Below are positions 45,893 to 55,179 of a stretch of DNA of 64,000 nucleotides, one piece after another. Position numbers and translations under genes: made by a program. Source of the DNA: Dipteris shenzhenensis (lineage: Eukaryota > Polypodiophyta > Polypodiopsida > Gleicheniales); NCBI GenBank assembly GCA_047967505.1, contig CM106539.1, one strand, 5' to 3'. Every line of letters begins with the position of its first letter. The stretch's first letter is position 1. The notes below the pieces were generated by a model. It was given only the letters and a program-made list of their open reading frames with translations. It had not been told where the DNA came from and searched no databases.

Positions 45893-46489
45893 ATGTTGGT
45901 GAATGATGTACCTGTGGTTGATGTGATCATGGATGGTCAAGTGATTCCTAATGTGTACATTGATGGAGGTGCATTGATTAATGTCATGAGTGAGAAGACC
46001 ATGATCGATGCTGATTTAAAATACTCTAGTACTACCTCTCCTTATCACATCAAATTGGCTACTAACAACACTAGGGTAAAGACCTTGGGAGTTGTGAAGA
46101 ATCTAGAAGTGGATGTATGTGGAATTTCTATGCCGACTACTTTTCAGGTGATCCCTACCAAGCCAGATGCACGTGCCTATCCATTGATTTTGGGAAGGCC
46201 TTGGCTATGCAAGGTGAAGGCTGTTCAAAAGTGGGATACTGGAGAATTGATTCTGCAGGGAAATGATAAGAAGGTGCGATACAACATTAGAAGTCACAAA
46301 AAGGAAGTTGTTAAGGAGGAATCTTCAACATCAGAGAGTTTGAGCTCTGACTTAACCGATGAAGAAGAAGAGACAGGGCATAGTTCTGAAGAGTCCAGCT
46401 CAAAGGGTGAGGTGGAAGGAGTGGCCTTTGGTCTTTGTCTTGGTGCTACAGATCGGGACGAGTCAGGAAGGAACAAGGTGGTGGTGTAA
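45893..46489 (+). pseudogene. gypsy aspartic protease and protease-RT linker
   Basis: A clan AA retropepsin: VVDVIMDGQVIPNVYIDGGA carries the active-site loop as DGG instead of D(S/T)G, a variant seen in this element type, then INVMSEKTM, TLGVVKNLEVDVCG, and AYPLILGRPWL with the conserved 'LGRPWL' end, finally KWDTGELILQG. The remaining 80 residues are Ser/Glu-rich linker. The frame is open over 198 codons. It would cleave the element polyprotein. Confidence 0.85.
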
Positions 46490-46511
46490 GAAGATCCTAT
46501 AGAGACACTTC

Positions 46512-47620
46512 ATGTGGAGCACACTAAACGATGCCAACGCAATGAAGAACAAGCTATTCACAGATTCAACTAGTCTCTCTTGTGAGCACAAGATTGAGTT
46601 GAAGCCAGAAAGCAAGCCAGTTGTGCAACGCTTATGGCAATTTGGGGTGATCCAAGTTGAGGCACTAAAGAAACAGGTAACACAACTACTTGAGGCAGGA
46701 TTCATCTTTCCTGTTGATGATTCAAAATGGATCTCTCCTGTAGTTGTCACACCAAAGAAAGGAAATAAGTGGTGGATTTGTATGGACTTTTGTCCTTTGA
46801 ATGCATGCACTAAGAGGGATCATTTTCCTTTGCCATTCCAAGATGAAATACTAGACCAAGTAGCAGGGCATGAGATGTATTCTGTATGTGATGGGTATTT
46901 TGGGTACTTTCAAATTTGTATTCGGGAGGAAGATCAAAAGAAAACATCATTTGTCACACCTTGGGGAGTTTTTGCTTACAGAGTGATGCCTTTTGGGTTG
47001 AGCAATGCACCAGCTACATTTCAAAGGTTTATGAGTCAAGTGCTTGAGCCTTACTTGGAAAAGTTCATAAGGGTGTTTTTGGATGATTTTTGCATTTATT
47101 CTCGGCGCATAGATCACATGGAGAAGTTAAAGATGACCTTAGCTAGGATTGATGAAGCAAAAGGGTGTCTAAATCGTAGCAAGTGTCATTTGGCTCAAAC
47201 AAAAGTAGTCTTGTTGGGGCATATTGTGTCTGAAGAAGGCCTGCAAATGGATCCTGACAAGGTTCAATCAATCATGGCATTGCCAAGTCCTGAGAGTGTC
47301 ATTGGTGTTCGTAGAATTCTAGAAAGAGCAAGTATTATCAATGCTTTTGTAATGATTTCATAGAGATAGTGCATCCCATGAACTTGTTGACAAGAAAAGG
47401 AGTTTCTTTCCAATGGGGTGTGGAGCAACAAGAGTCTTTTTAGCAACTTAAGGAGGCCATGAGTAAGGGCCCAATATTGAAGCTTCCTGATTGGTGGTCT
47501 CAAGACTTTTATGTAAATCCAAGTGTATCTTTGCATTCAATTGGTACTATATTGCTACAAAAAGGAGAGGCAGGTAGAATGCAACCCATCTATTATGCCA
47601 GCCGATAGCTTACAGAGGTG
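46512..47620 (+). pseudogene. gypsy reverse transcriptase with first RNase H start
   Basis: Open over 46,512-47,363: LLEAGFIFPVDDSKWISPVV, KGNKWWICMDFCPLNACTKR, LPFQDEILDQVAG, VCDGYFGYFQICI, FVTPWGVFAYRVMPFGLSNA, and the catalytic box FIRVFLDDFCIYS (FLDD, intact double Asp), then LLGHIVSEEGL. A frame change at about 47,340 leads to RNase H (LKEAMSKGPILKLPDW; FYVNPSVSLHSIGTILLQ), where the usual catalytic 'VDAS' Asp is missing. Confidence 0.9.
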
Positions 47621-48010
47621 GAAACAAGGTATGAAGAAATGGAGCAGCAAGCCCTCTCTTTGGTGTTTTTAGTTAGAAAGTTTCAGTCCTATTTATTACC
47701 TCGGCCATTTTTCTTCCTTACCTCTCAGTCTGTATTAGCATATCTAGTGCGCAAGCCTAATCCTGGGGGGAGATTTACAAAATGGTTGTCAGAGCTTCAA
47801 GAGTTCTCTTTCTCTTTTGTCACTAAAAATACCACTAGGTCCACTATGGCAGATTTGCTCACAAGATGGCAGGATCTAAGAGAAGAAAAGAAATATAAGG
47901 AGGACAGTAATGATGAAAGGGAGACACCACCAACAGCTTTTGTCTTGTATTTTGATGAGTCCTTCATGCCAACAAGGAGCCGGGGGGATGGTCTTGATGA
48001 ATTCTGAAGG
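47618..48010 (+). pseudogene. gypsy RNase H (first, degenerate)
   Basis: YYASR*LTEVETRYEEMEQQ holds the RNase H Glu; FLTSQSVLAYLVRKPNPGGR is the region where a 'T.H/D' catalytic residue is expected and a Ser is found; it ends RSTMADLLTRW. With Asp positions lost, this RNase H looks inactive, unlike the archaeal-type domain that follows. Confidence 0.82.
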
Positions 48011-48465
48011 TCAAGAAGTATGGGCTAGAGGACAAGAGCTTCTAGGTATCACAACTAACAATGTGGCTGAGTATAATGCTTTGATTCTTGGTTTGGAGGG
48101 TTGTCTTCGCAGTCAAGTTAAAGAATTAGAAGTAAGAGGAGATTCTCAACTTATTATAAAGCAAATGCAAGGGCATTACAAGACAAGAAGTCCTCATTTG
48201 AAGGAGCTTATTCAATAGCTATGGCACTATGTAGTCAATTTGATTTTTGCAAGTTTGTTCATATAAACAGAAAAGAAAATCAAAGGGCAGATGAGTTGGC
48301 TAATCAAGCCATTGTAGTACAAGACCGGGGGGTGGTTTCTTTGGTAGACACTGGACGGCTAGAACTGCAAGATGTTCAGCAATATGTGAAAGAAGGCATG
48401 TTTCCTAGAGGGTTAACTCCACAACAGAAGCAGAGATTGGTTACTTTTGGCCACGCCTCCATAAG
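47935..48465 (+). pseudogene. Archaeal-type second RNase H of the gypsy element
   Basis: FVLYFDES (first Asp), a slip in the GGGGGG run at about 47,985, then GITTNNVAEYNALILGLEG (Glu), LEVRGDSQLIIKQMQGH (Asp), a stop at about 48,218, and FVHINRKENQRADELANQA (last Asp). The four catalytic positions are present, so it was under constraint more recently than the first RNase H. In the Tat group such a domain sits between RNase H and integrase; here it is followed at once by the integrase deletion. Confidence 0.88.
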
Positions 48466-48590
48466 GATGTATATGAATGTCACCAATGGAACCTATTAGC
48501 TTGAAGATGTTGACAGCATGGTGATACCTAGATGCATCAATGAGTATCGCCTTAAATTCTTTTATGCTCGACCACCTTGAGGGCTAGCAA
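48466..48590 (+). pseudogene. Last remnant of integrase C-terminus
   Basis: TNGTY*LEDVDSMVIPRCIN and EYRLKFFYARPP are the end of gypsy integrase ('G.Y.L.D.DG....P.NG..LK.FY'). The zinc site, DDE core and GPY/F module are absent: the frame passes from the end of the second RNase H (QKQRLVTFGHASIRM) to this tail within about 15 bp. Confidence 0.8.
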
Positions 48591-48616
48591 ACCCTCTCTG
48601 CAATAGAGAGGATCTG

Positions 48617-48632
48617 CTGGGGGGGGGAAAGA
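48617..48632 (+). other. Polypurine tract of the gypsy element
   Basis: GGGGGGGGGAAAGA immediately before the 3' LTR (TGTGATGTCC). Confidence 0.9.
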
Positions 48633-50134
48633 TGTGATGTCCAAAATTGATATTTTTTATTTGGCATCGGTATTGTTTTCTTCTGTTTGATAAGAGCTTG
48701 AGTATCAAGTGATAGCCTAGCGGCTCTCACTTATTTCTATTTTCTAAGATATTGTATGGGATTGAGAGGATGAGTGGAATGGATCATTGTAAATACCATG
48801 TGTATGAATGATAAATACCTTGGTATGGGGTGAGAGTTATTTGTGTATGGGATATTATGGGGTTTTTAGAAAATAGGAAGAGTGAGTCATATAAAGAGGT
48901 GGGCTCATGTCCATGTGTTCCAATAATATAAGAGAGGCCACATGCTAAGCATGTGGAAGGCATGTGGAGGAGGGTGGAGTCAAGAGGAATCCTTCTAGAA
49001 TTCCTATGTGGAATAAGGAGGATGTGGACATATGGAAAAGAGAGGGTCCTTATGGGCTCCATATGGGGAGACTCTTGACTTTCTCAATATTTTAAGAGTC
49101 TTGAGCCTCTTTTGATGGGACACATGGCAAGAGTAGCCAACATGGATGCTGACATACGGGCTTATGTGATTGATGGGGAAATGAATCTATAGGCAGCAAT
49201 TGTAAATGGGTGAAGGAGGGTGACAAAATCTCTATAAACGGAGCCCTCCTCTTCCTTGTTCATCATCTCTTCCTCTTGTAGATATTCTCTTATGTAGACT
49301 CTTGAGTCCATCTCTCTCTAGTTCATTCTCTCTCTATGAGTAGTCTTGGAGCTTTCGCTCCCTCTTGTACGTATGAAACCTCTTCTTCTCCCTTGTATTA
49401 GAGTGGATTCTTACTCTATTGGTAATGAAGGTCACTTCAGTTTCTCTCTCTTGAGTGTCTCTTCCATTTTTCCATTGCTTTCTCTTCCAAACTGCTTAGA
49501 AGTGTTGTCTATTTGGCTGCTCATTGCGCATACATGGTTTATCTATTTCCCAAGCCACAAAGGGGGCTTTTCCTTCCCTCCTAGGTGACCTCTATGGGAC
49601 TTGGATCGTTGATGAAGTCTAAGCATGGAGGTAGTATTCTCCCAAGTCAGCACCAGTAGAAGGAGTGGGTGTTTTTCATGACAGTTTGACCCCCTGTCAG
49701 TATTTTGCTCATAACTTTTTGCTCCATTGTTCAATTTGGACGAAACTTATATCAGCACAAATCTCTCTTCAAGGAGCATCATCATATTCTTCAATTATTG
49801 TCTTCAGTTATTGTATTAGATTTCAAACCAAAAATCTATGACTCTATGTGTGACTGTTTTCTTTTCAGATAGTTTTTATCCCCGTCCAGTAAACTACCCA
49901 TATCTTTCCGACCGCTTCTCTATTTCTTATGAAACTTATATCAAAGCGAAGCTCATTTCAAGGTGCATCTGGATATGTGTTTGAATATTTGATATCATGT
50001 CTTTGCTAAAAGTTATGGGTCTCTGTGTCTTATGACAGTTTGGAGAGTGTTTTGAGCTAAGTGTAAAGGTGTCTATGAAGGAGCTGTAATGTTTCGTCGG
50101 AACCTACCCATCCGACCCAATCAGGCCCTTCAAA

Positions 50135-50422
50135 TGTTGGTAAGCTGAAAGGAAAGCAAAGAGTGGACACAAACTTAGAATACTTGCATTATGGAATGAA
50201 GAAGAGTGAGGTCCTTAAGTAGGCACCTCATACATGCTCACTGACATCACTGATGACTTCAAAGCTCCACAATCATCTCCTCAATTTGCTCCTAGATTCT
50301 CTCAATCATCCTATGTGGCTCTCCACCACCTAACTGTGCTTGTGGGCACCTAACTGTGCCTCTAGCACTCACACATCGAAACCAAGGTGTGCCTGAGGCA
50401 TACACCTTGAGATATCCCATCA
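50135..50422 (-). repeat. 3' LTR of the gag-only element
   Basis: 288 bp; about ten mismatches to the other LTR by eye. Confidence 0.93.
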
Positions 50423-50438
50423 AACCCCCCCTCAAGGG
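50423..50438 (-). other. Polypurine tract of the gag-only element
   Basis: On the minus strand CCCTTGAGGGGGGGTT directly precedes TGATGGG of the LTR. Confidence 0.88.
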
Positions 50439-50959
50439 AATGCCTCAGGCTATGTCAAGGATACATCTAGTCTCATAGTTTCTCATGCCATCTCATGGTG
50501 GTCAAGGATAAATCTATGGCTAGGTTCTCATGCTAGCAAGGGTTCCCATGGGTGTAAGGTAAACAAAAGGGATACAAAAAGACCTTCCAATGGTTATCTC
50601 CCCTGCATGTACATGCACACAATGTCTGCAGGAGGTACCATGGAGCAAAACATACACATGGCCTACATCATAAGGTGACCAGAGGTGTTTACAAAACACA
50701 CAAAACACAATAACTTATTTCATTCATTTTGGAGGACTATCCAGGCTGAGTACCTTGACATAAAAAGAGAGATCTGGAGCATACATAGAGATGTTTTAAA
50801 ATGCATAATCTTCATGGGATGCCTCATCTTGTGGAGGCAAAATATCCATGTCAAGGCAAGGTCTTACCACATGGGCAGTGTCTAGTGCCTTATAAGATGG
50901 TACTATGATAGAACAAGAGGATCTGAAAATCATATCCTTCAAGAGAACAATTATCTTGT

Positions 50960-51760
50960 CATCTTCATAGTTGTGTAGAGAAGCATATCTTAGGTATCTG
51001 GACCTTCATCTTTTTCTTGTACTTGGAGTCAAATGAAGGTGCCATGAGAGGGTAGATCTCTGGCTTTGTAGTTGCTTCCTTTTTGGCAACCATTGTTTTG
51101 GTAATCTTCAACAAGGAAGTCAGGTTGGCATTTTCTTCCTTTGTAGCATAACAAGACATTGCTTTATGTTTAGGCTTTTCACATATTTTGCATAAGCAAG
51201 CCATGAGAGGGTCTAACCCAGGTATTGGGCAGTGTCTTCTCTCTTACAGGGCTTAGAATAACAACTGAAATGCTTCAAAATATAAGCATTTAATGTAGCA
51301 AAGTCTTGTGTCCAAATTTTAATCAATGATGCTTTCACTTATATGCTTCACAGAGGTGGCTAAATGAAATCTTTCCAATCAAAACCAGGTCTAGCAATTC
51401 AAAGAAAAACTGAAGCCACACTTGTACTGATGAGATTGAAAACTTCAAAGACTCAGAAGTGCTAGAGTAGCATTTTATGTAGCATCATCTTCAAAAACTT
51501 GTCAAAACTATCAAAACCAAAAGGTTGAACTTGGAGGGCTTGTATCTCACTCTTTAAAGCAAGGAAAATAGGGCTTTCTGAAGCAAAAGAAATCTCATAT
51601 ACCAAAGAGGATCTAGCATAGAGGTTGGACGAAATGGCACGCGCTATTGCCCGGGGGAGTTGCTACAGGTTGAACCTGAGTTTTGATGATTTCTCCTTCG
51701 TTAGTGAACCAAATGAGCTGAAAAATGACTCAAAATCTTCATCTTGAGGTTGCCCATCTA
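50960..51760 (-). pseudogene. gag-like frame with CCHC knuckle in the nested element
   Basis: The best frame (51,204-50,965, extending upstream as HCPIPGLDPLM) contains CKICEKPKHKAMSC, an exact CX2CX4HX4C zinc knuckle, followed by a Lys/Thr-rich tail. Upstream pieces (for example YEISFASESPIFLALKSEIQ near 51,600) look like gag but are broken by stops. Because the element has no pol, gag and replication enzymes would have to come from a partner in trans. Confidence 0.7.
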
Positions 51761-52053
51761 CTCCTAAGAGGGCTCAAGCAATGGCAGAGCAGGCAGGGAG
51801 TATTGAGCAATAGAAGAATGGCGAAAAAATGCGTTGTTAGGAGAATGGCAGCCAACAGAGACGTTTTTTTTCAATTGCTTGCAGGTGGAAGTTCGCCCAT
51901 ACTAGAGGAGTTTACAGCTCAGAGGGTTTGGGCAATGGTCATTTGTAGGCAGAGAACCAAGCTCTCAAAGATTTTGGGAAGGAGGAAAATGGGGAAGAAG
52001 AAGATGAAGAAGAAGAAGATGATGTGGCAGAAATGGGCTCAAGGGGGATCAAA

Positions 52054-52067
52054 GGGCTCTGATACCA
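52054..52067 (-). other. Primer binding site for initiator tRNA-Met
   Basis: On the minus strand TGGTATCAGAGCCC follows the 5' LTR with no gap. It is complementary to the 3' end of plant initiator tRNA-Met, the commonest primer of plant copia elements. Confidence 0.93.
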
Positions 52068-52355
52068 TGTTGGTAAGCTGAAAGGAAAGCAAAGAGTGGA
52101 CACAAACTCAGAATATTTGCATTATGGAATGAAGAAGAGTGAGGTCCTTAAGTAGGCACCTCATACATGCTCACTGACATCACTGATGACTTCAGAGCTC
52201 CACAATCATCTCCTCAATCTACTCCTAGATTCTCTCAATCATCCTATGTGGCTCTCCACCACCTAACTGTGCTTGTGGGCACCTAACAATGCCTCTAGCA
52301 CTCACACATAGAAACCAAGGTATGCCTGAGGCATACACCTTGAGATATCCCATCA
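52068..52355 (-). repeat. 5' LTR of the gag-only element
   Basis: 288 bp, TGATGGG...CCAACA on the minus strand, next to the primer binding site. Confidence 0.93.
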
Positions 52356-52699
52356 TCAAACTCCTCAATATATATTAGTTCATGTCATGTTGAGCCACAA
52401 GATCTTCTTTCAACAACGTATCGCTCTTCTCTTTGGCGATCGACTTGCTGAGATTATGGCCTCCGCTGATCCTTTCCTTCTCCCTATGCTTGAGTACAAC
52501 ATCACTTGGGATGTTACCATCTTCATTCTCATCTAAGGGAGGATAGTATGGTGTGGTCTCTTGGTATAAAAGCTTCTTTTTAATGTCCCTTTCCTAGTGA
52601 TGAATATCTCTATCACTCAGTTTGAAAGCAGCAGGAAGTGAAGAGGTGCATGAAGTTTATTACCCCCAACTTCATGTCACAGTAGGCATATCACCCACA

Positions 52700-53900
52700 T
52701 GCACCAGCAGCTCACAAGTCCTTGGTATTCCAATGCACCCACTCACATTCACAATCAGCATTAGGTGAATACTACAATATATTTTTGTTTATTTTCTTCA
52801 TGATTTGCATCCTAGCACATTGACCGCATAAGTCTATGCATCACCTACTCCGTCCACCTGATTGAAGGTGGTTATATAGAATATGCTGCAATCACATAAA
52901 ATATTAAGTCACTATTTTGTATACCATGTTGAAAGTACAAACTATGCATACAAACAAACTAATGCAACTTACCATGTGGTGTGTTATATTGCAGCTTGTC
53001 CATGCTTGTTTCATTGATTTTCCAAAAGAAAAAAGCTCCTCTTCTAACGCATGATGATCGGTCTTGGTCCATGTCTTTTTGTCACAAAGTTGGAAAAGCT
53101 TGTCTAGGGATTTCCATACATCTTCTTTAACATTTTGAGCAACACTATCTACCATATCATCTTTAACTGCATTATGCACATGCTTCCAAAGGCCATACCT
53201 CACCCTGGAAACATATCTTGATCATCTACCAAGCTTCCCTTCTCTTTGTGGTTCTGATAAAAATCTTCTTGTTTTGACTCCAGCAATTAATGGTTTGATA
53301 GGAACATCGTTTCTATTTGATGACTTCTTGATGTCTGTTATGGTATGAACATCTCCCCCATGGAGACCCATGTCAGATAATACTTTTTCTAATGCAGCAA
53401 TTCCTTTTTTCTATTCTTTTCTAGTCGAAGCTTCCAAAAAAATCCAATATATAAAAAGACCAACTTTTCGATGATTCTACATAAAGCATGCAATGTGCAT
53501 ATATGTACATTGCACAAAGGAATATCAAGAACTGCTTTGAATTCGACGGGATCAATCATGTCCCTATTAGGGGCTCTTCTCCAGCATTTAGGTTCCATGA
53601 CATGGGTTGGCTTCTTGCAGTAAAGGCATGGAGATTTTGAATTACCTCCTTTGCTTATGTTGAACATGCATTTGAGGGTCTTGAGGTCCCCTACCATGTG
53701 CCAATCAACTTGGAAATCACCCTTGCCTTCAACATGAAGTTGCCCTCCTTGAACCTGGTTTTTGATGACTTCTGGTATTTTTGTATTTTTAGAATAATGT
53801 CAAATCTATCAGCATCTTCTTTTAGACATGTTTTGATTTAATTTTGTCAACACCCAAAATAAGGTTTGGTGGTCCTCTGTCTTTACTAGCCATTAAGAAG
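52700..53900 (-). pseudogene. Intron-containing gene of an unidentified mobile-element-like family, cut by the gypsy insertion
   Basis: Minus-strand frames join with one stop: HVEGKGDFQVDWHMVGDLKT, GGNSKSPCLYCKK, NVHICTLHALCRIIEKLV (53,697-53,389), ALEKVLSDMGLHGGDVHTIT, then RYGLWKHVHNAVKDDMVD to SCNITHHM (53,203-52,973). A GTAAGT donor at 52,972 and TTGCAG acceptor at 52,886 (87-bp intron) continue the frame as HILYNHLQ, then a stop. 'GDLK.L..M....GG.SK.PCL(Y/W)C', 'LH....I.EKL' and 'NITH(Y)MH' are motifs I recall from widespread uncharacterised eukaryotic element ORFs. The gypsy element begins at 52,681. Function unknown. Confidence 0.55.
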
Positions 53901-54264
53901 AAACTCTATTGAAGTGTTTTTCCATTGCTTCATGATTTCCATTACTCTTTCATAAGGTAAAGACTCTTGATGGCGATAAACTTTGAAAAACAAGCAAAAC
54001 AAGCCTATGGTGAGATTAGTTATGGTGTTCTAACAGAGAAGCTTAATGATTGTGGAGATGGCTAGAAAATGATTGAGAGAAAGATGTGGCTTATAGGAGC
54101 ATTGAATGTTAAAGCTCGTGAGATATGGGAGTGAATATAGAAGAATATCTTTATCCTTTCATCCTTTGACATGTTTACAATACTTATGAATATTATATTG
54201 AGTATTTTATTTATTTCTCATATTTCGGACTCACAAAAAAAAGAAGAAATTGTGGATTGCTCTC
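53901..54264. other. Possible leader of the preceding element relic
   Basis: Decayed sequence between the coding relic and the terminal motif; broken frames such as KEDADRFDIILKIQK near 53,800-53,830. Nothing assignable. Confidence 0.3.
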
Positions 54265-54298
54265 AAGGCCCCAAAATGAGCCCCCTTTTTTCCTAATG
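54265..54298. repeat. Family U terminal motif, copy 2
   Basis: AAGGCCCCAAAATGAGCCCC then TTTTTTCCTAATG, one substitution from the copies at 35,553 and 59,594. Confidence 0.8.
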
Positions 54299-55100
54299 CA
54301 TCACCAACATGTGCATTTGGGACTTAATCTATTATGGAAAATTATTTGGAGCAATGGTGACTAGGTTCATATTTCCAAATGAAAATGAGACTATCCTATT
54401 GCTATATGGCTTAATCACCAAACCGGCACACACTTTGCTACATGCCTTTCTTTTTCTTCTTACGCACACCTTGTGCCACATCTTTGCAGCCACTTTTTGT
54501 CTTTGAAGCACAAAAGATGATAGAAGAACACCTTCATCAACACCTATAGATGTCCTCCTAAGTGACCTCCAAGGTGTCTTCTTTGGTGAGACCACATCTC
54601 TGGCACCTTCATCTTCATTTTATTTCTTTGAATGTGTCATCTCAGGTGACTTATGAGGGGTTTATGAAATGTCTTCTTTGATGAGGCCATAGAGTCTGTG
54701 CTATTTACTGTCCTATTGGGTGTCTTTGACAAAAAATATCATTGATGCTTCCATGTGGTGTGATACAAAACCTTTACTTCGACAACAAGGAACTTGCCCG
54801 TACATCTTGCATAACCAATGAGGGCTTAAACTAAGGTTTCACTACAATCATGAACCCTAAGTTTGTAGTTGGGTGCCCACTATAAAACACATGAAAATCC
54901 TCATAATCATACATCTGCCCTAAAATGGAATGTTGATTATGATCTATGGCACAAAATATATCCCAACCTCCATGAAAGTGTTGTATGCCACATGCAATAA
55001 TTCTTCATGAGTATAGCTATGCCAAGGCTAAAGCTGAGGGTTTGAGTCCTTTTTTTTGCTTGTAGAATCAGCCTACAGCCACTCAAGTTTTGTTCCTGGC
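54299..55100. other. Spacer without recognised content
   Basis: Short frames on both strands at 54,309-54,595 overlap each other; none is recognised. 'gtctt(c)tttg(g/a)tgag' phrases recur near 54,575 and 54,672. Confidence 0.35.
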
Positions 55101-55179
55101 ATTTATCAGTTTCTCACGTTGTCACTGGAGGGCAATACAAACCCCCATCTAGCAAGCAACATAGATACCTAATGAATCC

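Larger units (their letters stand above)
50135..52355 (-). mobile_element. 2.2-kb gag-only LTR retrotransposon (TR-GAG type), nested
   Basis: Minus-strand element with LTRs at 52,355-52,068 and 50,422-50,135, each TGATGGGATATC...CCAACA. Target duplication TCAAA at 50,130-50,134 and 52,356-52,360. The uninterrupted site is visible in the gypsy 5' LTR (CCCTTCAAACTCC), which proves insertion into the 3' LTR. Internal region of 1,645 bp has a primer binding site, a gag-like frame with a CCHC knuckle and a polypurine tract but no protease, RT, RNase H or integrase. This matches the published TR-GAG class of non-autonomous plant LTR elements. Confidence 0.93.
42145..52681 (+). mobile_element. Ty3/gypsy element with dual RNase H, integrase-deleted, carrying a nested element in its 3' LTR
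   Basis: Two direct LTRs (42,145-44,046 and 48,633-52,681) bound gag, protease, RT, RNase H and an archaeal-type RNase H. GTAG (or AGTAG, depending on where the LTR end is drawn) precedes the 5' LTR and follows the 3' LTR, consistent with a target duplication. A poly-G purine tract precedes the 3' LTR. Integrase is almost wholly deleted at about 48,465-48,478, so the copy cannot have moved on its own after that loss. The second RNase H is characteristic of the Tat/Ogre group of plant gypsy elements. Confidence 0.93.
48633..52681 (+). repeat. 3' LTR of the gypsy element, interrupted
   Basis: TGTGATGTCC...TGTCACA. LTR sequence is present at 48,633-50,134 and 52,361-52,681; the gap is a complete second retrotransposon plus one copy of its target site. 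Net length about 1.82 kb. Its TATAAA at 49,233-49,238 is intact, unlike the 5' LTR. Confidence 0.93.
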
